A stretch of DNA of 64,000 nucleotides from positions 633,501 to 697,500 of the forward strand of contig JACVVK020000143.1 in the NCBI GenBank assembly GCA_018292915.2. The letters run 5' to 3'. Below are positions 1 through 12,100 of the stretch, piece by piece (position 1 is the first letter of the stretch; each line of letters begins with the position of its first letter). The notes under the pieces are model-generated. The model did not search any database. It was not told where the DNA came from and saw only the letters and a list, made by a program, of their open reading frames with translations. The DNA comes from Batillaria attramentaria (taxonomy: Eukaryota > Mollusca > Gastropoda > Batillariidae). A program made the translations under genes and the position numbers.

Positions 1-176
1 ACTGATCAGTAGACACATATTTTGGCTTATGTCTGAGCAATGACAATGACAATAATTTTTATTTTCCAACAGTAAAGGTTTTGGTAGAAATACCTTGAGC
101 AAAGGAAGAAAAATCTTTCAGCTATAGGAATATAGGGGGAAAATTGTAGAAACAAGTTACACATTTAAAGTCAATG

Positions 177-244
<68 letters not shown>

Positions 245-282
245 GCACACACACACACAGGGCACACACACACACACACAGG

Positions 283-334
<52 letters not shown>

Positions 335-845
335 GGCAGTCTGTTTGAGCCTATGCTGCTCATATGAGTTGTACATTTGATAGATCTGTGTATAAGCAAT
401 GACAGGGAAGGAGGGCTATAATTTTACAGGCAGTAATTGTCAGCAGGCAAGGTTGATCTGTAACTTGACTTGTGTCCGGGTAAGTTTTTGGCAGGATGTC
501 TGACAATTTGATGCCCTTGCTTACACAAACAACACTGGTGACTGTAACATCAGTCATACGATTGAAGAAAATGATAGTGACTGACAGCTCTCATGAATAG
601 TGTCTTTTTTTTTTTCTTCTTTTTTTTTCCTTTTTCTTTTTTTTTTTGCACCCGTGGCACAAGTATTCTGTCAGATGACAGAAACAACTTGAACATTGTC
701 AAATAAAGTTGAAAGATTCAAAAACCTTTTCTGGTATTGATTTTTGTACATGTATTCATTCATTTTGTTTTTGGTGGTGGGTTTACTTTTTGTGTGTACA
801 CATTGTGCATTTGAATCATCATATCACGTTTACCAAGAAGAAGAT
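1..845. other. Intronic sequence of receptor copy A, no gene seen
   Basis: This stretch lies upstream of the first visible exon of receptor copy A and is read as intron. It holds an interrupted (CA)n microsatellite with two longer GGGCACACA interruptions near 243 and 281, a T-rich pyrimidine tract near 604-648 and an AATAAAG at about 701. I see no coding exon or RNA gene. Translations through the CA tract are products of the repeat. Confidence 0.6.
176..332. repeat. (CA)n microsatellite, interrupted
   Basis: Almost pure CA dinucleotides over about 155 bp, broken by three GGGCACAC interruptions that themselves recur at near-regular spacing. This suggests local duplication of an interrupted block. 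Confidence 0.95.
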
Positions 846-1755
846 TTGCCAAGAAGATTTTTATTACCGGCTCTGAGCCCAAGGGGCTTTTAAAGCCACG
901 ATACAGTCACAATTTTATCACCGCGAGCGGCTGTGTCAATATGTATAATATTGTCAATATATCATAATCAAAATCGCCCTCACTACACATTCTCGCACAC
1001 ATACACAAACATTAAGAACATAAACATTACTGATACGGCACACAGTGCAGCAACTGGAAAATATGCCCAGGTTACGAGAAACGCAGAAATGCTAAAAAGA
1101 GTATTAAATTTTGCAATATGAGTTGACTGACATGAGCAAAGAAAGTCACAAAATAATGAGAATATTACTGCTATAAAGCGTGATAGTTTCAGTAGTTGTA
1201 CTTTGTTCTTTTTATTCATCAAAGTGTGCATTTTCATGACATTAGGGTGGGAGTGGTAATATTACGGCTTTCTTTTATTAGCGGGTGTGGACAATTAAAT
1301 AAATAGTGAAACTCGTCCCCAATCTCCTTTTTTTCACAGAGTGGACATAACCTTTCATTTCTTGGTATCCCTAGTAGTCTCTGGTGTTGAACTGGAAGTC
1401 TAAAATTCAGGAGGTTTCGCCGTGCAGCAAAAGAGATTTTTAACAAATATTCTTCGAACCCAAAATTATCTTTAAACAATCTGTATGTTATACATACATT
1501 ATTTTCCAACACTTCCTGTTTCCAAGCTTGCAAATACTGGTCGCGCAATCTCTCCTTCATTATTTTTTTGAATTGGTCAATAGAATAATTAACATTTTGA
1601 CGTTGTAACCAAAAATACGACAGACCAAGATTATTTAATAGCATGTGCATGCTTTTTAACCATGGTAGTTTTATTCGCGTGCTTTCATACAAGTTATGAC
1701 ACAGACGTAACAATGAAGAAGTAATGTTAACCGATCCAGCATTCATAAGTAATAA
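846..1755 (-). mobile_element. 5'-truncated LINE (ORF2 C-terminus plus 3' tail)
   Basis: The minus strand carries an open frame at 1746-1234 whose C-terminal part has a cysteine/histidine cluster (CPLCEKKEIGDEFHYLFNCP). This is the zinc-binding block seen at the end of many LINE ORF2 proteins. No endonuclease or reverse-transcriptase motifs remain, so the copy is strongly 5'-truncated. Downstream on the minus strand the sequence ends near 846 with an AATAAAAATCTT tail followed by repeated CTTCTTGG-like units, the type of short repeated 3' end that LINEs use. The product is dead; the exact clade (L1/Tx1-like or other) is not resolved. It sits in an intron of receptor copy A in antisense orientation. 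Confidence 0.65.
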
Positions 1756-1958
1756 AAAAACAAATTGAGGTCACCGTAATTGTAAATAAGTAAAACTGAG
1801 ATATTGACATGACCTCACCAGGCATTGCGCTGCCTCTTTTCATTTTTTTTCTTCATATCTTTTATAGTTTTTATTGTAAATATTGTCTTCAAAGGCTGAC
1901 TGCACTGCTTTTGATTGCTTCTATAGTCACTATTTGTAATTCCTATTGTGTCTGTCAG

Positions 1959-2047
1959 CACCTGCCAGTGGTCCCCAAGTATCAAACGGAAGCTACAGTC
2001 GAAGTTCGTGCTCAAATGGTACTCAGGAGTTACAGGTTTATGTGCAG
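1959..2047 (+). CDS. Copy A exon, first half of FN3 module 1
   Basis: Acceptor tctgtcag, donor gtgagg. Enters in phase 1 and leaves in phase 0. It encodes APASGPQVSNGSYSRSSC and following residues. The paralogous exon in copy B is 59891-59982, which supports it as real coding sequence. Confidence 0.8.
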
Positions 2048-2290
2048 GTGAGGGTGTACTGTCTGCTTGACGTTTTTACACCGTGTATCAAATACTGTAC
2101 ACATTGTCGTGGTGGGTGTCAGCATTCTTGGCTCGCTCACTCTCTCTCTCTTCCATTACATATATTAATGTTTTACTGTTCCGTGTGTTACCCCCTGTGC
2201 TGTATAGTGCCACACGCTGTAGCTACGTACGTGCTGTGTGTATGATACCGTAGGTAATGCAAGCAACATATGTATGTAGTGTTATGTATG

Positions 2291-2353
<63 letters not shown>

Positions 2354-2423
2354 GCAAGTTCAGACAGAGAGACCTGTGCGTCTATTATCTTATCCTTGGA
2401 AAATAAAGTTTCAGTCAGTCAGC

Positions 2424-2495
<72 letters not shown>

Positions 2496-5362
2496 AGCAC
2501 GCACGCACACACGCACACACGCATATGCATGCACTCAAACAACAGAAGAGAATGGTGTACATGTACCATGCATGAACTACAATGCATGGGACCTGTATAC
2601 CTTTACTAAAGCTGCCAGGAAACGATGCCAGATATAAAAGGTATCTAGAACCTCCAAAGTTCATACACCGTTACAATTACATACTTCCTCTTAGCTGGTA
2701 TCATTAGGGGAAAAACTATATGTAGTAAAGAACATATTACCATGCAATGCTTCATTGTACAAATCACCCATGTCTTTGTTGTCACGGCTTTGGCAAAATG
2801 GCACAGTTTGTTTCCTAGCCAGTACTAGCTAGATCAACTAGAAAAAAGTATGGGATGGGAACACCTTGGTGTCTCGACAGGGCCAACAGAGGCTTGTGCA
2901 GAGAGCAAACCAAGAGTGTTGATAGGTGCGCCACTTTGTCCACACATTATATTTTGTGATTTCAGCCTGTGGCAGAGGAAGACCAAAATGGTGAGATCAT
3001 CAGCTACACGGCAGTTTATGATGCAGACAATTGGCCGTACACGGACTCGCGATCTCCACGTGACTTAATATACTTCAACAAAACCATCCCATGTGGCAGC
3101 AGCGTAGATGTGATGCTGTATGCAAATACAAGTGCTGGGCAGTCACCATCGTCACATCTCTCTATACCTGCAGCAGCAGAAGGTACCAGTAACATTCAAG
3201 TTATTCGTTTTGTTCTAAAATGTTCTAACCGCTGAAATGTTTTCCAACTGTACTAACAGTGAAAATACACATAAAGAAAGGTCCTCTTAGAAGATCACAG
3301 TAAATGTTATCTTTGATCATTCAGATATTAATTGTGCTTTGGAAATTAATGTTTAGCCCAAAAATTTGAAAATAAATGCAAATCCAAATTCCAAAACTTA
3401 AATAGCTGAGCTGACCCTTCGCACCACATGAACGTAATGTGTTCTGTTCATTGTCCAGTGTGTGAGAGAATGCGTGTGATTCACGGGAGCATGTGGGTTG
3501 GGTTCAGTTTGAGCCATTTCAAGAAATTGCGTAAAGCGCATATACAATACTCACTTATTATTATTATTATGATGATGACATGTACTGCTTGCCTGATCTA
3601 GCGCCAGAATGTTTCTTGTTTGTATTAATTGTCACTTCATCTGAATCCTGAAGATAATGCATTGATTATTATGTGGTGCTGCCATAATTATTATGTTTGT
3701 GTTTCCTGTATACTATCCCGGTTTTAGACTAAGTGGTACCTTAGTATACCACATAGCACTTTTTCAAATCCAACTAAAACACAGAACATGTATACATGCA
3801 GGTCAGTGTGGGAGTCTGAGCAGTGGTTAATTGCGTTTGGTTTCCTGCCATAATTGTACATCGTACTATAAAGTGATACAGGTGATATCACAAAGCTGTC
3901 ATGATTATTTCTCTGTGGTGTCACAGTGGCTGAGTTGTCCGAAAAAGTCCGTGGTCTGGACCTGATGGTGGAACTGCAGAATCTGACACAGGTGATCGCA
4001 CATTGGAAACCACCAGTCCTTCCACACAACTACTCCCTCTTCCTCTACTACTGCCCGCAGACTCAGTGCTCAAGTGATGACTGCAAGGTACGCTTTTTGT
4101 GTGTGTTAATTCTTCTCATTTCAGTTAATTTAACTAATACAGGTGTTTCTTAATGTCTTTTTTATAGTCATTTTTTTCTGGTTACAATTGTTATAAGACA
4201 AGGTCAAGGTCACAAAGTTCAAGTGTTTTATTGGTTGCTTCGTACTTTTAGTATAAAGTAAAGTAAAAGTAATCAGTAAGGTGCAGTACATTATTGTCAG
4301 CTGTCCCAAACTTGGACATTTACTTTTGCTCAGTTGGTATATTTCGCCCATTAGGGAGGTAAATGAATACCAGTCATGGTGGGGGGTGGGGGGGGGGGGG
4401 GGGGCAAATCTATACCAGTCGTCCACTGGCAGGGGCGAATGTATACCTGCTGTGTGAGTCGGGGTGCGATTGTATACCAGGATTGGGTCTCGCGTGGTGA
4501 AATCACGTGACCGCTGACTTCATTTTACGACTTTAATTAAAGCGACTCATTACAGGAATATGTCCATAAGATGATTGAAATGTATAAGCATTAAGTTTAA
4601 TATCTGCTTTAGTTGCCACAGTTTCATTTTCGATCATGCTACTCGTTGTCGTGCACGACACATCAGAACAGTGTGCGACTATCGCACGGCTGCCGCGGCC
4701 GCGAGAAGCGTCATCTTTCAAAAACTCAAGATGCCCGTTTCAGTTTCAGCTAAGTCTTTTCCAAGCACTCTCCTTCCCATTCTCAACAGGTTTAATGGCC
4801 ATTCGGATGGTATCCGCAGTCTTCAAATACTCGATCAATTTACCCTAGGGCACTTCTACCCCGCGATTTTCCGCCATTTTACTCAGTTCGGGAATTGCCA
4901 GAAACGGCGGTGTCGGGTGCTGAACACAGCACAGAAATCTCGTGAGAGTGGGCCAGTCCGGCTGTTGGTCTACACTCGCACCCGCACGCACGCAACGGGG
5001 ATACAATCACCCCTTGCAGGGGACGAATGGTAGGCCCCACTTTTCATGAACAATCTCATTAGTTCAACAACCTTGTGGAGATCATGTGGGTGTTTTTTCG
5101 TTGTTGATTTTTAGTACCCTCTGGAGTATGTGGAGGTTGATGCGACTCAAGGGAGCCATGTTTTGAATGCCGGGGACACACAGTTTGAGAATGGCAGATA
5201 CGGTCTTGCTGCTGTGGATGCTGACGGCAGGGGAACAAACTTCTCCTTCACTGAGTGTGTCTACTCTGTCAATGGTACCAAGATTTTACATCAGTATATT
5301 GTACATCAGTATATTGTACATCAGTATATTGTACATCAGTAATGTGATGTTAGTGTAGTCAG

Positions 5363-5429
<67 letters not shown>

Positions 5430-5724
5430 ATATCGATTGAAGACAAACAGTCGCTGACTAGCATTTCATGGACATCCACAGATCACAATCCAACACCATC
5501 GCCCCCTATTGTCATCCGTGAGGTGGGCTCCATAGCTGTTCGCTGGCAGGCCAAGCGCTGTGATGGGCAACGTGTTGTGTCAGGTTATGTCCTCAGAAAA
5601 TGTCCTTCTGATCATATGCACGATTGTAATGGTAAGTGTGAAATGGTGGGAAATTCAGGATTTGTGTGTGAGTGTGTGTGTAGTTTCAGGAAATGATTGT
5701 TTTGTTTGCAATAGGTTCAGTAGA

Positions 5725-5796
<72 letters not shown>

Positions 5797-6098
5797 TGCA
5801 GCATCTCTCCTTTCTTTTGGTGTTTTAGGGTAACATGACTTGTGAACTTGGCAAATATTATTATTATGAATGTGTTAAAGGTACATAGACCTTGACACTG
5901 ATTCATTTTGAAAATGGACGTTTTCTGTGTATGAAGATGTACATGTGGAAGCAAGAGAGGAATCCTACTACACGCACCAATTTGAAGATGTGAGAGATGA
6001 CACCTTGTACAGCTTCCAGCTAGCTGCCAACACCACCTCATCCTCTGGCTTGACTGAGTTCAGTGCACCTGCCTATGGAAAACCGTTTCCACCCAGTG

Positions 6099-6156
<58 letters not shown>

Positions 6157-9100
6157 CTAGCAGTTGATGAGCCTCGCAACTTGCTGGCTTGCAGTACAGT
6201 AACAGAGAGCTTCAAAAGCCAAAAACCTATAATTCAAACGTTGCTACAGTGTCAGTGAAATACAGTAATTAGCTACAGTATCTGCCAGCTACAGTGTCAG
6301 TGAAATACAGTAATTAGCTACAGTATCTGCCAGCTACAGTGTCAGGGAAATACAGTAATTAGCTACAGTATCTGCCAGCTACAGTGTCAGTGAAATACAG
6401 TAATTAGCTACAGTGTCTGCCAGCTACAGTGTCAGTGAAATACAGTAATTAGCTACAGTGTCTGCCAGCTACAGTGTCAGTGAAATACAGTAATTAGCTA
6501 CAGCATCTGCCAGCTACAGTGTCAGTGAAATACAGTAATTAGCTACAGTGTCTGCCAGCTACAGTGTCAGTGAAATACAGTAATTAGCTACAGTGTCTGC
6601 CAGCTACAGTGTCAGTGAAATACAGTAATTAGCTACAGTGTCTGCCAGCTACAGTGTCAGTGAAATATAGTATTTAGCTACAGTACCTGCCAGCTACAGT
6701 GTCAGTGAAATACAGTAATTAGCTACAGTATCTGCCAGCTACAGTGTCAGTGAAAAACAGTAATTAGCTACAGTATCTGCCAGCTACAGTGTCAGTGAAA
6801 TACAGTAATTAACTACAGCATCTGCCAGCTACAGTGTCAGGGAAATACAGTAATTAACTACAGCATCTGCCAGCTACAGTGTCAGGGAAATACAGTAATT
6901 AGCTACAGTATCTGCCAGCTACAGTGTCAGTGAAATACAGTAATTAGCTACAGTATCTGCCAGCTACAGTGTCAGTGAAATACAGTAATTAGCTACAGTG
7001 TCTGCCAGCTACAGTGTCAGTGAAATACAGTAATTAGCTACAGTGTCTGCCAGCTACAGTGTCAGGGAAATACAGTAATTAGCTACAGTATCTGCCAGCT
7101 ACAGTGTCAGTGAAAAACAGTAATTAGCTACAGTATCTGCCAGCTACAGTGTCAGTGAAATACAGTAATTAGCTACAGTGTCTGCCAGCTACAGTGTCAG
7201 TGAAATATAGTATTTAGCTACAGTACCTGCCAGCTACAGTGTCAGTGAAATACAGTAATTAGCTACAGTATCTGCCAGCTACAGTGTCAGTGAAATACAG
7301 TAATTAGCTACAGTATCTGCCAGCTACAGTGTCAGTGAAATACAGTAATTAGCTACAGTGTCTGCCAGCTACAGTGTCAGTGAAATACAGTAATTAGCTA
7401 CAGTGTCTGCCAGCTACAGTGTCAGGGAAATACAGTAATTAGCTACAGTATCTGCCAGCTACAGTGTCAGTGAAATACAGTAATTAGCTACAGTATCTGC
7501 CAGCTACAGTGTCAGTGAAATATAGTATTTAGCTACAGTATCTGCCAGCTACAGTGTCAGTGAAATACAGTAATTAGCTACAGTATCTGCCAGCTACAGT
7601 GTCAGTGAAATACAGTAATAATTAGCTACAGTATCTGCCAGCTACAGTGTCAGTGAAATACAGTAATTAGCTACAGTATCTGCCAGCTACAGTGTCAGTG
7701 ACATACAGTAATTAGCTACAGTAGTCTGCCAGCTACAGTGTCAGTGAAATACAGTAATTAGCTACAGTATCTGCCAGCTACAGTGTCAGTGAAATACAGT
7801 AATTAGCTACAGTATCTGCCAGCTACAGTGTCAGTGAAATACAGTAATTAGCTACAGTATCTGCCAGCTACAGTGTCAGTGAAATACAGTAATTAGCTAC
7901 AGTATCTGCCAGCTACAGTGTCAGTGAAATACAGTAATTAGCTACAGTATCTGCCAGCTACAGTGTCAGGGAAATACAGTAATTAGCTACAGTATCTGCC
8001 AGCTACAGTGTCAGGGAAATACAGTAATTAGCTACAGTATCTGCCAGCTACAGTGTCAGTGAAATACAGTAATTAGCTACAGTATCTGCCAGCTACAGTG
8101 TCAGGGAAATACAGTAATTAGCTACAGTATCTGCCAGCTACAGTGTCAGGGAAATACAGTAATTAGCTACAGTATCTGCCAGCTACAGTGTCAGGGAAAT
8201 ACAGTAATTAGCTACAGTATCTGCCAGCTACAGTGTCAGGGAAATACAGTAATTAGCTACAGTATCTGCCAGCTACAGTGTCAGGGAAATACAGTAATTA
8301 GCTACAGTATCTGCCAGCTACAGTGTCAGTGAAATACAGTAATTAGCTACAGTATCTGCCAGCTACAGTGTCAGTGAAATACAGTAATTAGCTACAGTAT
8401 CTGCCAGCTACAGTGTCAGTGAAATACAGTAATTAGCTACAGTATCTGCCAGCTACAGTGTCAGTGAAATACAGTAATTAGCTACAGTATCTGCCAGCTA
8501 CAGTGTCAGGGAAATACAGTAATTAGCTACAGTATCTGCCAGCTACAGTGTCAGTGAAATACAGTAATTAGCTACAGTATCTGCCAGCTACAGTGTCAGT
8601 GAAATACAGTAATTAGCTACAGTATCTGCCAGCTACAGTGTCAGTGAAATACAGTAATTAGCTACAGTATCTGCCAGCTACAGTGTCAGTGAAATACAGT
8701 AATTAGCTACAGTATCTGCCAGCTACAGTGTCAGTGAAATACAGTAATTAGCTACAGTATCTGCCAGCTACAGTGTCAGTGAAATACAGTAATTAGCTAC
8801 AGTATCTGCCAGCTACAGTGTCAGTGAAATACAGTAATTAGCTACAGTATCTGCCAGCTACAGTGTCAGTGAAATACAGTAATTAGCTACAGCATCTGCC
8901 AGCTACAGTGTCAGTGAAATACAGTAATTAGCTACAGTATCTGCCAGCTACAGTGTCAGTGAAATACAGTAATTAGCTACAGTATCTGCCAGCTACAGTG
9001 TCAGTGAAATACAGTAATTAGCTACAGTATCTGCCAGCTACAGTGTCAGTGAAATACAGTAATTAGCTACAGTATCTGCCAGCTACAGTGTCAGTGAAAT

Positions 9101-12100
9101 ACAGTAATTAGCTACAGTATCTGCCAGCTACAGTGTCAGTGAAATACAGTAATTAGCTACAGTATCTGCCAGCTACAGTGTCAGGGAAATACAGTAATTA
9201 GCTACAGTGTCTGCCAGCTACAGTGTCAGTGAAATACAGTAATTAGCTACAGTATCTGCCAGCTACAGTGTCAGTGAAATACAGTAATTAGCTACAGTAT
9301 CTGCCAGCTACAGTGTCAGGGAAATACAGTAATTAGCTACAGTGTCTGCCAGCTACAGTGTCAGTGAAATATAGTATTTAGCTACAGTACCTGCCAGCTA
9401 CAGTGTCAGTGAAATACAGTAATTAACTACAGTATCTGTCAGCTACAGTGTCAGTGAAATACAGTAATAATTAGCTACAGTATCTGCCAGCTACAGTGTC
9501 AGGGAAATACAGTAATTAGCTACAGTGTCTGCCAGCTACAGTGTCAGTGAAATACAGTAATTAGCTACAGTGTCTGCCAGCTACAGTGTCAGTGAAATAC
9601 AGTAATTAGCTACAGTATCTGCCAGCTACAGTGTCAGTGAAAAACAGTAATTAGCTACAGTGTCTGCCAGCTACAGTGTCAGTGAAATACAGTAATTAGC
9701 TACAGTATCTGCCAGCTACAGTGTCAGTGAAATACAGTAATTAGCTACAGTATCTGCCAGCTACAGTGTCAGTGAAAAACAGTAATTAGCTACAGTATCT
9801 GCCAGCTACAGTGTCAGTGAAAAACAGTAATTAGCTACAGTATCTGCCAGCTACAGTGTCAGTGAAAAACAGTAATTAGCTACAGTGTCTGCCAGCTACA
9901 GTGTCAGTGAAATATAGTATTTAGCTACAGTACCTGCCAGCTACAGTGTCAGTGAAATACAGTAATTAGCTACAGTATCTGCCAGCTACAGTGTCAGTGA
10001 AAAACAGTAATTAGCTACAGTGTCTGCCAGCTACAGTGTCAGTGAAATACAGTAATTAGCTACAGTGTCTGCCAGCTACAGTGTCAGGGAAATACAGTAA
10101 TTAGCTACAGTGTCTGCCAGCTACAGTGTCAGGGAAATACAGTAATTAGCTACAGTATCTGCCAGCTACAGTGTCAGTGAAATACAGTAATTAGCTACAG
10201 TATCTGCCAGCTACAGTGTCAGTGAAATACAGTAATTAGCTACAGTATCTGCCAGCTACAGTGTCAGTGACATACAGTAATAATTAGCTACAGCATCTGT
10301 TAGCTACAGTGTCAGTGAAATACAGTAATAATTAGCTACAGTATCTGCCAGCTACAGTGTCAGTGAAATACAGTAATTAGCTACAGTGTCTGCCAGCTAC
10401 AGTGTCAGTGAAATACAGTAATTAGCTACAGCATCTGCCAGCTACAGTGTCAGTGAAATACAGTAATTAGCTACAGCATCTGCCAGCTACAGTGTCAGTG
10501 AAATACAGTAATTAGCTACAGCATCTGTCAGCTACAGTGTCAGTGAAATACAGTAATAATTAGCTACAGTATCTGCCAGCTACAGTGTCAGTGAAATACA
10601 GTAATTAGCTACAGCATCTGCCAGCTACAGTGTCAGTGAAATACAGTAATTAGCTACAGCATCTGTCAGCTACAGTGTCAGTGAAATACAGTAATAATTA
10701 GCTACAGTATCTGCCAGCTACAGTGTCAGGGAAATACAGTAATTAGCTACAGTGTCTGCCAGCTACAGTGTCAGTGAAATACAGTAATAATTAGCTACAG
10801 TATCTGCCAGCTACAGTGTCAGTGAAATACAGTAATTAGCTACAGTGTCTGCCAGCTACAGTGTCAGTGAAATACAGTAATTAGCTACAGTGTCTGCCAG
10901 CTACAGTGTCAGTGAAATACAGTAATTAGCTACAGTATCTGCCAGCTACAGTGTCAGTGAAAAACAGTAATTAGCTACAGTGTCTGCCAGCTACAGTGTC
11001 AGTGAAATACAGTAATTAGCTACAGTATCTGCCAGCTACAGTGTCAGTGAAAAACAGTAATTAGCTACAGTGTCTGCCAGCTACAGTGTCAGTGAAATAC
11101 AGTAATTAGCTACAGTATCTGCCAGCTACAGTGTCAGTGAAATACAGTAATTAGCTACAGTATCTGCCAGCTACAGTGTCAGTGAAATACAGTAATTAGC
11201 TACAGTATCTGCGAGCTACAGTGTCAGGGAAATACAGTAATTAGCTACAGTGTCTGCCAGCTACAGTGTCAGGGAAATACAGTAATTAGCTACAGTATCT
11301 GCCAGCTACAGTGTCAGTGAAATACAGTAATTAGCTACAGTATCTGCCAGCTACAGTGTCAGGGAAATACAGTAATTAGCTACAGTATCTGCCAGCTACA
11401 GTGTCAGTGAAATACAGTAATTAGCTACAGCATCTGCCAGCTACAGTGTCAGTGAAATACAGTAATTAGCTACAGTATCTGCCAGCTACAGTGTCAGTGA
11501 AATACAGTAATTAGCTACAGTGTCTGCCAGCTACAGTGTCAGTGAAATACAGTAATAATTAGCTACAGTATCTGCCAGCTACAGTGTCAGTGAAATACAG
11601 TAATTAGCTACAGTATCTGCCAGCTACAGTGTCAGTGAAATACAGTAATAATTAGCTACAGTGTCTGCCAGCTACAGTGTCAGTGAAATACAGTAATTAG
11701 CTACAGTATCTGCCAGCTACAGTGTCAGTGAAATACAGTAATAATTAGCTACAGTGTCTGCCAGCTACAGTGTCAGTGAAATACAGTAATTAGCTACAGT
11801 ATCTGCCAGCTACAGTGTCAGTGAAATACAGTAATTAGCTACAGTGTCTGCCAGCTACAGTGTCAGTGAAATATAGTATTTAGCTACAGTACCTGCCAGC
11901 TACAGTGTCAGTGAAATACAGTAATTAGCTACAGTATCTGCCAGCTACAGTGTCAGTGAAATACAGTAATTAGCTACAGTGTCTGCCAGCTACAGTGTCA
12001 GTGAAATACAGTAATAATTAGCTACAGTATCTGCCAGCTACAGTGTCAGTGAAATACAGTAATTAGCTACAGTATCTGCCAGCTACAGTGTCAGTGAAAT

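Noticed and set aside
4575..5033. 152-codon frame in a CpG-rich intronic patch
   Set aside because: No recognisable domain, overlapping frames on the other strand, and part of the patch belongs to a segment repeated at the right end of the window.
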